Origin: Silurus meridionalis
Lineage: Eukaryota > Chordata > Actinopteri > Siluriformes > Siluridae
Length of the DNA stretch: 64,000 nt
Reading direction: 5' to 3'
Assembly: GCF_014805685.1 (NCBI RefSeq)
Contig: NC_060887.1
Coordinates: 8,715,463-8,779,462 of the forward strand
Shown: in pieces, positions 10,883 to 22,489 of the stretch
How the letters are laid out: each line of letters starts with the position of its first letter
How positions within the stretch are numbered: position 1 is the stretch's first letter
Position numbers and translations under genes: made by a program
Notes under the pieces: generated by a model
Database searches by the model: none
Told to the model about the DNA's origin: nothing
The model's input: only the letters and a program-made list of their open reading frames with translations

Positions 10883-12637
10883 ATGGAGAAACCCTGCATA
10901 CTGACCACTGTGCCTGGACCAAAAGGCATCTATGAGTGTTTTAAACCATGCATTGAGAAGCATTTCACAATTATCCACTATGAGGAGTTTGTTAAAAGAA
11001 AGGAACATTATGCAGAACAGATTCAGGCTATTTTTGTGTGGGGTGTTATCTTAAAGGTTAATATGGAGCTTTTACAAACATTACCCAAACTCCAGGTTGT
11101 TGTGAATGGTGGTGTGGGAGTAGACCACCTGGACATACCGCTGATCAATAGTTTTGGAGTTAAGGTGTGCAATACTCCGCATGTAGTTGACAATGCGACA
11201 GCTGACATTGGGATGGCACTAATGTTGGCATCAGCAAGGAGAATTCTTGAAGGTGAGAATCATACTTATATAATTTCAGTTTTGTAAATTTATTTCATGA
11301 ATACGACCATCACAAGATTCTGCTTGTCATGCAGGACATAACTTTTCGAAATACCATGAATCAGAATACATGCCAGAGGCTTCTTTGGGCAATGATGTCA
11401 GTGGCGCCACTTTGGGTATCATTGGTATGGGGAGAATCGGTTATAAGGTTGCCAGGAGGGCTCAAAGTTTTGACATGAAAATCCTCTATCACAACAGGAA
11501 TCAAAGGTAAGAACATGTACTAGACAACATAACATAACATGTCATCTGTCAGAATTATTTTTGGTTTAAATGTGAAGCAGACAATATTACATTTAGAATA
11601 TTTTAATCACACTTAGTTTCGAATATGTTGCCTGATATATATTTTTTTAAAGATGAAAAAAAAATATTGTCAGCAACAATATGCATTGTTCACTTTTTCA
11701 TTTTTTATACTGGATTCGTTTGTTTTTTTATCTGATTTCTTGTTTATTGCAGGACAGAAGAAGAAGAGAGGGCAGTGGGTGCTGTCTATTGTGAGAAAAT
11801 GGAGGAACTGCTGCAAAAGTCTGACTTTGTAATGATTGTGGTTAATCTGACTCCCCAGACACACAAGCTGATCGGTGCTAAAGAACTTGCCATGATGAAG
11901 CCCAGCAGTACCCTCATTAACATCAGCAGAGGTAAAGGCATAATGTAGACATATCATATATATTTGTGCATGTAATATCTATAGTTATAATGTTGGTCTT
12001 TTCTTAATGTCACAAGAATTCCCTTTGTAGAACCATCTAGTCTGGTTGCAGTCAGGCAGAGATGTCTTCAGGTGGTGTCATCAGTGTTTAGAACCTGAAC
12101 CACAACAGTGTCCAGCTTGTGGGTTGGCTTTGACTTTGCAGTCGGTACATGTCTGCATGTCTGGTCAAATTCTGAAAGCAAACCTCCTCACCCGCAAAGT
12201 TCAGTGAAGACATTGGAAAGAAAATTTGATAACTGAACATCAGTTCCTGAAAGATGTTTTTTTTTCTTGTTTAGGTTTGGTTGTTGACCAAGATGCTTTG
12301 GTTGATGCTCTCCAACAGAAAGTCATAAAAGCTGCAGCACTGGATGTCACATACCCTGAGCCTCTCCCAAGGTACGGCTCATTGTCCATAATTGGTTACT
12401 TCCTTCCAGAAATATGACACAATAAGTAACAAGTGATTAAATGCATAAACCAAATGATATTGTTATAATGTTTGTTGTTACAGAGATCACCCTTTACTGT
12501 CAATTCCAAACGTAATTGTCCTGCCGCACATGGGGACGCACACTATGGAGACCGCTCGGATCATGGTGGAGAAAATGGTGGCCAATACCCTGGCAGTTTT
12601 GAATGGGGAGAAACCTGAAAATGAAGTGAAGATATAG
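10883..12637 (+). CDS. D-2-hydroxyacid dehydrogenase (glyoxylate/hydroxypyruvate reductase-like)
   Basis: Five coding exons join in frame: 10883-11252, 11335-11506, 11753-11931, 12275-12371 and 12484-12637, all with GT-AG borders, giving 323 aa. This matches the 320-330 aa usual for the family. The protein carries an NAD(P)-binding Rossmann motif (GIIGMGRIG, exon 2) and the expected catalytic set: Arg in NISRG (exon 3/4 junction), Glu in TYPEP (exon 4) and His in PHMGTHT (exon 5). The exon 1 block [13 protein letters not shown] is also typical. Such enzymes reduce glyoxylate, hydroxypyruvate or sugar 2-oxoacids in the cytosol. It resembles the fish gene often named probable 2-ketogluconate reductase rather than classical GRHPR, but substrate cannot be read from sequence. 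An acceptor-like site at about 10,847 suggests a 5' UTR exon further upstream. Confidence 0.9.
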
Positions 12638-12739
12638 ATCACACTCACCTGTGTCTCACTTCCTACCTTTAAAAGCATATCTTCAAAGCTGATTCTTTTA
12701 CTACAGTTTAATTTACAATATGTAGGGGCAGTGATAAAC

Positions 12740-13560
12740 ACTAAACAATCTAGAAAGTCTGTCAAAAGGTTTGAAACACCTAGTCTTTCATCATTTTCCA
12801 GAGACATATGCATGTTCATTTTGTTAATATGAAACAAACTAGGTCATTTATTAATGGTATGAAGATGTACTTTGACTAAAAATCCCCCCCAGATGTTACA
12901 CTTTATATCCCTGAAAAATCATTCCTAAGCATAAATGAACAGCTTTGCAAACTCTTGGCATCCAGACAATTTCTTATAAATACTTTGCCAGGCCTCTTGT
13001 GAAACTTGCTAAAGGTCGTTGTAACTAGTTGAATATTACTTTCTGACCTTGTGATCCAGTTTATCCCAGAGCAATTCAATAGGATTTGGGTGATATAACA
13101 ATCCAGGCAAATGTTTGCTTTCTATATAACCCTTACAGAACTTGGACGTAGGCTTCAGGTCATTGTTGTTGTTGTTTTATGGTGAAGTTGGTTTCACTTA
13201 GTCACAGTCCAGTTGCATGGAGTTGAAGTATGAAATCGTAGCCATGTCAGTTCAGTGTTTCATTTACCCGAAATAGGTCTCCAAAACATTAAGATTCAAA
13301 CTCCATGTTTGGCAGTGAGTGTGTGGTGGTCTGGTAACTTCTTCTCTCCAGTTGATGTCTTACTCAAAATCTCCTGTTGGATCTTTCCACAGAACTTTTA
13401 TTTACTGTCTTAATTTTTTCTTTGTGTTGACTTTTACCTTGTTTGTTGCATCTAAACAATTGGATTATACATGTGTTTCAAAAACAATCTTTTCTCAGGC
13501 TGTAGATAGTAAAGTTTGTATCATATTGTTCTTAATGGAATTTTAAAATTGAACAGTTTT
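12740..13560 (-). mobile_element. Degenerate Tc1-like transposon, antisense
   Basis: A terminal-like block at 12,757-12,835 (caaaaggtttgaaacaccta... gcatgttcattttgttaata) is related to the one at 1,625-1,700. On the minus strand, near 13,060-13,095, the translation gives NPIELLWDKLD, the region of the third catalytic residue (Glu) of Tc1 transposases. Other parts are too decayed to frame. It begins about 100 bp after the dehydrogenase stop codon, so it may form part of that gene's 3' UTR. Confidence 0.6.
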
Positions 13561-14143
13561 ACCTATAAGGGATGTATCTGACCTGATTTTATTAATGTTT
13601 TACAAAAAAATGTGTAAGATTCCAGGAAACTTTCAATAAATCAATATATGTTTGTCAAATGCAAATTTGTCATCATCAGTGTGTGACATTGAAATGCTCT
13701 CCTGAATGTACTGTACTTTCTGTCCGCACTGCAAGCTTGTAAGTGATGTACAACACGGTGTACGCTTCGTCACTCACCGCATGAGACATGAACCCCAACT
13801 CTATATTCAACATTTTCCTTAGTGAAGAAGTCAAGAGAACGTAAGAATAGCACACCACAAAGTGCAGCTTTTACACGAGTAAAGCCACACTGGCATAACT
13901 GTCCACAAAGCTCCTATTCACTCAGAGAAGCTGGAGATGTTTGAATAAATAGCAAGAAACCAGCAATAATAGCCAGTCAGTCCTAGAAACTCTTGCACCA
14001 TCAGGATAACCACGAGTCATTGAAATTAGGCCGGGGCTCCAAATAACATGAAAGGTGAAAAGTTAATGTAATCCAAATCAGGTTAAAAGGCTGTTTTCTT
14101 ACAGGACATTTAAAAATTTTCACGCATGCCCTTTACTCTAGAC
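13561..14143. other. Intergenic, nothing recognised
   Basis: No supported gene or repeat apart from an AATAAA at about 13,635. Confidence 0.4.
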
Positions 14144-14520
14144 CAGCGGTCCCCAACCTTTTTTTGCGCCATGGACCGGTTTAATGTCAGACAATATTTT
14201 CACGGACCGGCCTTTAAGGTGTGACGGATAAATACAACACAATAAAATGATATGAGCGGCATAAAAACTGGTATTTTCTAAATATAATAATAAACGTGAA
14301 TCCACCGTGTTGTTTAGTGTTCATTTTGCTAGCTTGGGGGTTTAAATTTAGCGGTAATATATTATGTGTTAGCGGCCGGAGCAGCCCCTGTAGGTAAGAC
14401 ATGTGACCCAGGCAAACATCTTGACATGCATTAAGAGTGAGTCATAGACAAATGTGGTGGAGAGAATCCAGTAATTTTTAAAAAACGGACAGGTGCCGGC
14501 TCAGGGGTTGGGGACCACTG
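14144..14520. mobile_element. Complete 377-bp hAT-type MITE
   Basis: Both ends are visible. The left end starts CAGCGGTCCCCAACC and the right end, reverse complemented, starts CAGTGGTCCCCAACC: a 15-bp terminal inverted repeat with one mismatch. The element is bracketed by an exact 8-bp direct repeat CTCTAGAC (14,136-14,143 and 14,521-14,528), the target-site duplication length of hAT transposons. There is no transposase; it must have been moved by an autonomous hAT. Confidence 0.92.
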
Positions 14521-14528
14521 CTCTAGAC

Positions 14529-15728
14529 AATTCAGTGTTGAATAAGAGTGAGCTGAGACACAAGATTCACATTTCCAGTATGTCTATCTCATGATGTGTG
14601 TAATTTGTAGCTTGATGTGTTAGTAATACAAAAATTTGATCTCACTGTGAAAACTTGCCATTGCAGAGACCAGCTATGATAAAGCCAGGATTGATACAGC
14701 CTTGTGTCTGAAGCACATTCTCTTGTATGTATTCTTTAAAGGGGACCACAATCAATAGATGTGGGCAGAAATACTGTGGTTGTTTGAGGTGATTGGAGGA
14801 TTCATTAGCTGACATTTGCAGCATGCTGTAATCGTGATTCATGTATATAAATAGTCAATCCTCTGATTTTGATGATTTCCCTTTGGCTCCTTGGGCCAAA
14901 CAACTGCATCATCTCCAACCTTAATGGTAGAATAATTGGGATTGGAGAGCACAGCATTTGGCTGACCTTGCTGAACATTTATTAGTTTGAATTAGTTAAA
15001 GGCACGTCAGCTATTAAAGACTTTAAAATGTCTATTAAGAACATCAGAAATGCTATCTGATTTGTAACTCAATTTACTGGATGGATGAGATGAAGAACAA
15101 CTGGTCCCTCTGTTGTATGTTTTTCTTCATGGATCAGGAGATTGTTTTAGTGGAAAAGGAATCCTTTTTTCATGGGGCAGTGGAAGGGCGTGGAATAGAC
15201 AATGGTGGTGGGGTACAAGAGGTAGGCATACACAAGATTCTTTTCTGTTTTGACACTGAGATGTTGGAATGAACTTCCTCTAGATTTCTGAACATTGCCT
15301 ATCTTTAAACGACGGGTTAAGACCTGCCTTCTCCTAAAACACACAAACTAGCACTTTTTTCTGTTTGTTTTATTTTAATACTGATGGTATCTTAAGTCTA
15401 GTGAACCAGTATTAATTTATTCATTGATCGAGACTTCAGAGCACTTTTGTACTTGACTCTAAATAAGGTTGTCCGCTAAATGTAAATGTTTTTCGTTTTC
15501 TTTGTCATTTACACCTTTGTCTCCGTATTTATTTCATTCCCACCACCTTTATTCACAGCCTCAAACCTGAACTTGATTATTTAAGCCCACATCCATACAC
15601 ACTGGTTAAAGTCTTGTTTTTTTTATTGTTTTGGTGACTGTTGTAAGTGTAACTTTAAAGAAGTTTAATGAAAGAGGGAGGGATCACAAGAGTTATATAA
15701 ATTCTTTGGTATTTGGTATTTGACGAAT
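14529..15728. other. Intergenic, nothing recognised
   Basis: AT-rich DNA upstream of PARD6G. Two short open frames (around 14,640-14,840 and 15,081-15,344) have no recognisable motif or splice context. Confidence 0.4.
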
Positions 15729-16105
15729 CCATTACCTTTGCTGTAAAGCAATTTCAGTCACAACACAGCTCGTACGTGCAGCAGCAGCAATTCTGTGAAA
15801 TTAGCCACACTTAAGTTCTAAATGCAAAGGGAGCTGTGTGGATTAAAGGTCCAGTTTTACGGTATGTATGGAAGATAACTTGAGATCCATGTACACTATA
15901 TGATTTCAGATAAACACTGAAAATAACATCTTGGCAGAAGGAGTGTCTCAGGTGAGCTTAGAAACAGGCTTGCATCTGTTACATCTCTTACAAGTCCTTT
16001 CACCTTTTGTGTCAAACGCTTGCATTTGTATATTACATGTATTGAGGACTGGAAACAAGTAATAGGTAAAGTAGAATAAGTAATTTTTTCCCCCTAAAGA
16101 CAAAA
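15729..16105 (+). repeat. Inverted duplication, left copy
   Basis: This segment recurs in reverse orientation at 18,957-19,210. Shared blocks include cagtcacaacacagctcgtacg, a 'gcaaagggagctgtgtggattaaaggtccag' block, 'tatggaaga', and 'aggtaaagtagaataag'. The left copy carries about 150 bp (roughly 15,880-16,040) absent from the right copy. No coding potential seen. Confidence 0.85.
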
Positions 16106-17899
16106 GATTCTGCACTTCTGTACATTCTTTGTGCAATTAGTCATTCATTGAATACAGGTTAAAAGTTATGCACTGAATAAATGAGTATAGTTTGACCCCT
16201 AGATGGCAGTATAATCATCAGTAGTAAACAACTGTATGCTCTGGAAATAGTGACCTCAATCCTTCAAACGTTTAAACGTAGCATTTTATCCCCATTCCCA
16301 CAACTGAGCATCCATTTCAGTGCTCGAATTGAGTCAAGTCTTCCTCATGTGTTGTGTAAGTCATATATTTTTTACTAAAATAATCTTGGGGACCCCTAAG
16401 TCTATTTTTTTTACTTGTCATGGGGGTCCCTAATGCCTTATGGGGGTCACGGTCCGTGCACTGGCATCCATGGTGGGGTTGGGTGGGATAAGGGCCTTGC
16501 CACATGAGTGCCAGCCTTTTAGAGGTATAAGGGTTCAGAGCAGGGTGTGATTAGTGTCATCAAGTAGGTAGAAAAAATTCCTAGGTCACTATAATGCTGT
16601 GCCATCCTGCTTGGCTGAGGACAGCACCATGGCACCATTGCAGACTGCTATCCTTATATTGTTCAAGTAATTTTAAGGTTGTGAAAATTGAGGGATTGTG
16701 TGAAAATGTATACAAAACCGTTTTTTTTTTTAAACACTGTGAATTACAACTCATGCTATACAATGCATTGCTTAATTTCACATTCACTTTAATTTCTTTA
16801 GAACTTAACAATGAATATAGTCCCAAAGCAGCTTTACTGACATAAATACATTAAAAATCTAAATTCATCACTATAACTTTATACCTTTAAGATTATCTCG
16901 TATGAGCGACAGAAGGCCACAGTTTCAATAAGACGCCATCAATCTAATTAAAATTCTTTTAAGGAGATCTTTCTCCTGCTTGTCATATTAGCCAGTGACT
17001 AGTGACTTCCTGAGACGATAAAAAGAAGAGATCTTATGAGAACCGAAAGGAACCCTATCCTAATCCACTGTTCAGTTCAATTATCAGTTTGAATTGTATA
17101 GTACTTTAAAAAATGGACATTGTCCCAAACAGCTGTGTTGTGGTGTACAAAGGCAAAATTGTAAAAATGTTTTACTATCCAAATTTACCTTTATACTTTA
17201 CTTACTGAATGTGACATGAAAATAATGTAGCAGTACCAACCAGATTCAGATATATTTTCATGTATGAGAAGCTCTGAGGATTTCTATATGTAAAAAAGGT
17301 TATTAAGAAACTGTTAATGCTTATTAATAGTATTGTACACATACTATTTTATTCTGAGAACCTTACATAATTTTTATCTATGAATATGTGACCATGTAAA
17401 CATACCATATAGTATGTGCACTGTATAGATATAGAAATAAAATTTTTAATTCATGAATAGGAGGTACCATCGGTCCACTGCAGGCCAGATATTTGTGATA
17501 TGTGATACGTATGTCTCTTAAGAGATAGAAAAATATGAGCAATTTTACTTGTTTATCCAGAATCTGCTATTATTTCTAGGACATTTGATGCGTTTTCACA
17601 TTTTGCATGCCTGGAAAACACATTGCAGGGTTCCCAGAACATGAATCCCAGACTTGCCTACTGGAATCGTGTAGGTTTTCTTTTGAAAGTCGTCTCACAC
17701 AAGAGGAAATTACACTGAACAATTTTAAAAGTCAAAGCTTATTATTTCCCAGGGGAAGTGATGCCATCACAGTCATTTACATGCCCCTCCTCGGTGCATT
17801 AGACAACTATCAGTGCTTCTCTTCCTGGACCCTGTATTGTAGGCACTCTGTGGTTATGCACACAGAACAAGCCTTTCCAGGACCAATTATAAAGGAAAA
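16106..17899. other. Intergenic upstream of PARD6G
   Basis: Mostly unassigned. A stretch at about 17,065-17,130 (caattatcagtttgaattgtatagtacttt..aatggacattgtc) looks like an antisense fragment of the L2-type 3' tail seen at 51,225-51,290. No CpG-rich promoter is evident ahead of the PARD6G start. Confidence 0.4.
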
Positions 17900-17965
17900 A
17901 TGATCCGAAGTTTGTGCAAATCTTCAGCTTGGTGCTGCAGTTCGGTTGTTGAAGTGAAAAGCAAA
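17900..17965 (+). CDS. pard6g: PARD6G first coding exon (diverged PB1 start)
   Basis: This 22-codon exon runs from ATG 17900 to a consensus donor GTAAGT at 17966. Its last six residues VEVKSK join in phase 0 to FGAEFRR of exon 2, exactly as in other Par6 proteins, which fixes the assignment. The first 16 residues ([16 protein letters not shown]) keep the M-x-R-S and K-S pattern of the gamma type but lack the usual hydrophobic strand ending in FYD, and the exon is two codons shorter than the human one. Confidence 0.85.
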
Positions 17966-18867
17966 GTAAGTTCACATAATAGAGTTGGAATAATTGACAT
18001 AGACATTTTATCGAAGGTTCATCAATACTAAGACTTTTGTAAAAATCTAGCACTGAGAAATAGTTTTCTTATTGTTGATCATATATTTTGGTGCGAGATG
18101 TATGAACTGGGAATTTCCTTACACTATATTTAGAGACTGCTGCTTTTTTAAGACAAATAAAAACGTCTTGTCTGTGCATGAATAATTGTCAAAACTAGAT
18201 TTGAACATAAACACTAATTCTGCTTGTATGGCAATTAAAACTTGAGTTCTGAGACACTGTGAGTTACTACAGCTTTTATTTACTCTGAGTTAGAATATTT
18301 GGAAGCTGTAGCAGACACTGTAGCATAGCTTCTAATTCACCTCTAGACATTTTGCTGTATTTGCCACTATATAAATGTTTTTGTTTTTTTTCCTTAAGTT
18401 TGGTGCAGAGTTTAGGAGATTTTCTCTGGATCGCTCTGAGCCTGGTGTGTTTAAGGACTTTTGGCAGTTTGTCCTGAACCTACACCACCTGTTTCCCACA
18501 GACATCTACATCAGCTATGCAGACGTACATGGAGATTTACTGCCGATAAACAATGATGATAATTTTTGGAAAGCAGTGACTTCTGCACAGACGCTACTGC
18601 GTATCTTCATCCAGTTGCAAGGTATGCTTTCAGATTTGCTATAAAAAGGACCCCAAGAGATAAAAAATGTCCAGGTACACGAAAAATTCCCCAATGGCTC
18701 AGTATATTAACATGTTGAGAGGGACAAATATTCTGTCTCTGTACAAAAAGACATTTTTCTCAAAGAGACATTTGTATTACCTCAATGTAATGCAGATTTT
18801 AGGAGAAAATGGGGTCTAAATAATAAAAAAAAGATAATAACAAAGAAATTATATATATTATATAAAT

Positions 18868-18902
<35 letters not shown>

Positions 18903-21681
18903 GGATAGATGGATAGATGGATAGATAGATACAAGAATGTACAGAAGGGCAGAATATTTTATTGTTAGGGGAAAATAAATTCTTATTCTACTTTACCTGC
19001 TCCCAGTCCTGAATACGTTATATATCTTCCATACATCTGCCATAAGACTGGACCTTTAATCCACACAGCTCCCTTTGCATTAAGAACTTAAAATTGTGCT
19101 TAATATCTTAGAAATGCTGCTGCTTAGTTCACACGTACGAGCTGTGTTGTGACTGTTTTCTTTTTTGCTTTACTTTTAACCCAGAAAATTGTAGCAAAGG
19201 TCATTTATAATTTACACTTTCAACAGTCACTAAATCATTAGTATTAGTTTACTGTATTTAAGTATATAATTATAAATATTAGTATATATTAGATATATAT
19301 TAGCTAGAAACAGCAACTCCTAACCAAAATCCTCATATAGTCCTTACAATTTTTTTGATAAATTCTCACAGTGTTTGAATAACCTATACAGCACTGTGTG
19401 AATATGTTCCCACAATGTGGTATTCAGTCTCGCAGTGTTTAAAACACTTACAGCACCGAACAATCTCTTACATTTTGTGTCATCTGATCTGAAATCCTAC
19501 AATTACTACATTGTTTAGCAAGAAGTTTGCTTCTTAGATTGAAAGTAACTGTTCCTCTCTGTTTTCTGCTCTGTTTACTGGCTGTTTATCAGAGTGCTCA
19601 TCAAGCCATGTGTTTTTGTTTGCAGCCTTTCTGTCTGAAACAGGAAGCAATTTATCTCCTCCGGAATTATGTGTACTTAAGTGTAATCGCTGAGCGGTGG
19701 TTTTTTTTTTTTTTTTTTTGACAGGCTTGTTTACATGACAAGATCTAGTCTGGTCATATCCTATAATATATTACATTGAATAAAAAATATCCCTGACAAC
19801 TAAAAAAACCCTAACCCTAACCCTAACCCTATACAAGTATAATGTTCTATTCATATAAAGTTACAAATTATGTATATTAATACACTACATTGCTAAACGT
19901 ACGTGGACACCTGACAATCACCCATGTGTCCTTTTTAAACAAACCTCTTCAAAACCTTGGCATCAATATTGAGTACTTCTACTCCACTTATCTGAAGGCT
20001 TTCTACTGCATTATTTGGATGGCTGTGCAGATTTGCCCTTTCAGCCTGGCACTTATTCAGGTTTGGCACTAATGTTGGTCAGGAAGGACATTCGAGTACT
20101 TCCACATTAGCCTTAGCAAGCCATGTATTAATGGATCCATCTGTTAATTATCCTATTGTTATACTGAAGCAGCTTTAGGATAAGCCCAGTGAAGGAAATA
20201 TTTGTTAATGTTAATTTTAGGTTGCAATTTTTATTAGAATAGTTTTGATAGTTGTATTTGTTATAATAATAATTATATTATAGCATACAAAGTTATTAAA
20301 GAAATTTGTGTGGGGCAGATTGATTAAGACCCACATATGGTCAAGAATCCATTAGCTTTTGGTGACACAGAATGTCCTGTAGCATGGAATTTCTGTGTCA
20401 TAGTCAACCCTTGTTAGTATACTGGATGTAATAATAAATATTATTTAAAAATGATCTTCAGACTGTTTTTTCCCCCTTTTGGGAATCTGATTTACAGTAA
20501 TGCTTTAAAGGCTATATACATATTCTAGACATTTAGAATATAGACATATAGAAATTTTAGTTAAATGCTGAGATCCAGGATTAATTGTTGGAGATATTCT
20601 TTCACTTTGGGGTTTTATTCTTTTTGTAAATGTGACATTTGAAGCAAAACATTTTATGATATACTGCCAAATAGTATATTGGAATGTTATTATAGCATTT
20701 AACACCTGTCTATACCATTGGTGTTTTGCAGATGAAATGGACCAGGTTAACATTAGTGCCAACTGTGTGTCCAAGAGAAAGAAGTCCACCATATCAGTAT
20801 GTGCTGATGTCAGCCACAGAGGACACGTTCAGATTGGAGTGCCTCAGAACTTCCGTCCGGTCTCCTCCATAATTGATGTTGACATCTTGCCTGAATCCCA
20901 CAGAAGGGTTCGTCTGTACCACCAAAGCTCAGACAGGCCTCTGGGTTTTTACATTCGTGATGGCATTACATTCAAAGTAACTCCTCATGGACTTAAGAAA
21001 GTGCAAGGAATCTTTATCTCAAGAATGATTCCTGGTGGACTGGCTGAGAGCTGTGGTCTTTTAGCCATTAATGACCAGATTCTGGAGGTCAATGGTATTG
21101 AGGTGAAAGGCAAGACCCTAGATCAGGTTACAGACATGATGATTGCTAATAGCCACAACCTAATCCTCACTGTGAAACCAGCAAACCAATGCAAAAACAT
21201 AAGAAATCCCATCATCCCCACTAAACCAAAATTCCAGCTTGATGGTGAGGGTTCTGTAAGCTACCCAGGACTTCCTATGATTATGGGGGCCTATGTTTGG
21301 AGACGTAACAGCTCTGTAAGTGATGATGATTCAGACATAGTTATGGAGAAAACTCTGAAACCCCAATCTCAGCCCTTGAGCTCTTCAGGAGCCTCTCCAG
21401 CTTCCGAAATTAGCATTCGCAATCGCCACAGAAATGGCCAACTTTACTATCAAGAACTGTGCCGCTCACAGCCCTGCCTCAATTACACAACTCATGCTGG
21501 GTCCAGAATGTCATTGCAGAGAGAAATCAGCAAACAGCAACATTATAGGAGCAGCCCAGGATTCAAACAGAGCACATGTAGCACCTTTGATATCTTGGGC
21601 ACACTGAGCCCAGATCTGCGGCAGCGCCTCATGATACCTCAAGGGGCCATGGAGGAGGATGGAACTGTTATTATTCTATGA
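17900..21681 (+). CDS. pard6g: Par-6 cell polarity regulator, gamma type
   Basis: Three coding exons join in frame: 17900-17965, 18399-18621 and 20732-21681, for 412 aa (human PARD6G is about 376). The N-terminal PB1 domain (about residues 10-96) binds atypical PKC; exon 2 holds its [17 protein letters not shown] core. Exon 3 begins with a short basic linker, then the partial CRIB motif ([13 protein letters not shown], about 133-145) for Cdc42-GTP, and a PDZ domain (about 155-250) with PLGFYIRDG carboxylate loop and LEVNGIEV core. The C-terminus ends EEDGTVIIL. Par6 joins Par3, aPKC and Cdc42 in the apical polarity complex at the cell cortex. Gamma rather than beta is chosen because ADNP2 and RBFA are next door, as on human 18q23. 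A polyadenylation signal AATAAA lies at 21,879. Confidence 0.93.
18868..18930. repeat. (GATA)n microsatellite
   Basis: About 15 GATA/GGATA units in PARD6G intron 2. Confidence 0.95.
18957..19210 (-). repeat. Inverted duplication, right copy
   Basis: Reverse-complement counterpart of 15,729-16,105, inside PARD6G intron 2. It begins with ttaggggaaaataaattctt and ends near the acaaaggtcattt-like block. The two copies flank exons 1 and 2 of the gene. Confidence 0.85.
19808..19830. repeat. Short interstitial telomere-like repeat
   Basis: Four CCCTAA-type units in a row (ccctaaccctaaccctaaccct) inside PARD6G intron 2, preceded by an A run. The sequence equals the vertebrate telomere repeat in C-rich orientation. 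Confidence 0.85.
19880..20120. mobile_element. Non-autonomous DNA element in PARD6G intron 2
   Basis: The start 'actacattgctaaacgtacgtggacacctgacaatcacccatgtg' resembles the terminal part of a common teleost MITE whose other members are at 4,661 and 60,160. Non-coding. Confidence 0.5.
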
Positions 21682-21954
21682 TACAAACCATGAAATCTAT
21701 AATGATAATCATAATTTTAGAATATTATGGATTATAAACCACTTTGTGTGTTACAATATTGTTAAATAGTGTATTTATTTCACTATTTAACAGTATATTG
21801 CATGATTAGTCTATTCTATTTTCAATTTATAATATAATTAATTGCAAATACCAACATATCTTTATATCAATGATTCCCAATAAATAAATAAATATAATAA
21901 ATACTGTATATGATATAGCCAGCCCAAACTCTTTGTCTTGCGTATATACCTAAC

Positions 21955-21976
21955 GTGTGTGTGTTTGTGTGTGTGT

Positions 21977-22033
<57 letters not shown>

Positions 22034-22038
22034 GGGGG
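21955..22038. repeat. (GT)n microsatellite
   Basis: About 35 GT units with a few interruptions, ending in a short G run, downstream of PARD6G. Confidence 0.95.
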
Positions 22039-22154
22039 GGGATCCCCACGTGTGCTTGTGCAGTATAACTGTGATTTGGAAAAAATTGATATTTCAAGTA
22101 TTTATATATAGGCTATAAAAATTCATTCATCCTGCTACACTCCACTTTACTAAA

Positions 22155-22265
22155 CATACCCATCCACTTTATTAGGAACACCAAAACACCTGCTTATTTA
22201 CACAGTAATCTAATCAGGCAGTAACATGGCAGGATCACAATGCATAACATCATGCAAGACTTCAC
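22155..22265 (+). mobile_element. Fragment of a CACTTTATTAGGAACACC-type DNA element
   Basis: The terminal block 'ccactttattaggaacacc' followed by 'acctgcttatttacacagtaatctaatcaggcagtaacatggcag' is shared with the longer copy at 33,840-34,572. Only the terminal part is present here. Confidence 0.65.
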
Positions 22266-22489
22266 TTTATCAAACATCAGAATAGAGAAGAACGCAGTCT
22301 CTTATTCCTTTTATCAAGGCAAGGTTCCTCCACACAGAAAAATAGAAGAACAATCACCTGTACTTATAGAAATGTACCTTTGGGTCCTGGCATGGTTTAG
22401 AATTACATCCTGTTCATACATCCTGCTTGCAGAACATCTGTGAAATGCTATGGAAAATATCAGGATGTAATTTTAAACCATACCAGGAC

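Noticed and set aside
17886..17893. TATA box ahead of PARD6G (TATAAAGG)
   Set aside because: It lies only about 10 bp before the start codon, too close to act as a TATA element unless translation starts elsewhere.
19808..19830. Chromosome end
   Set aside because: Only about four telomere-type units, lying inside a PARD6G intron.
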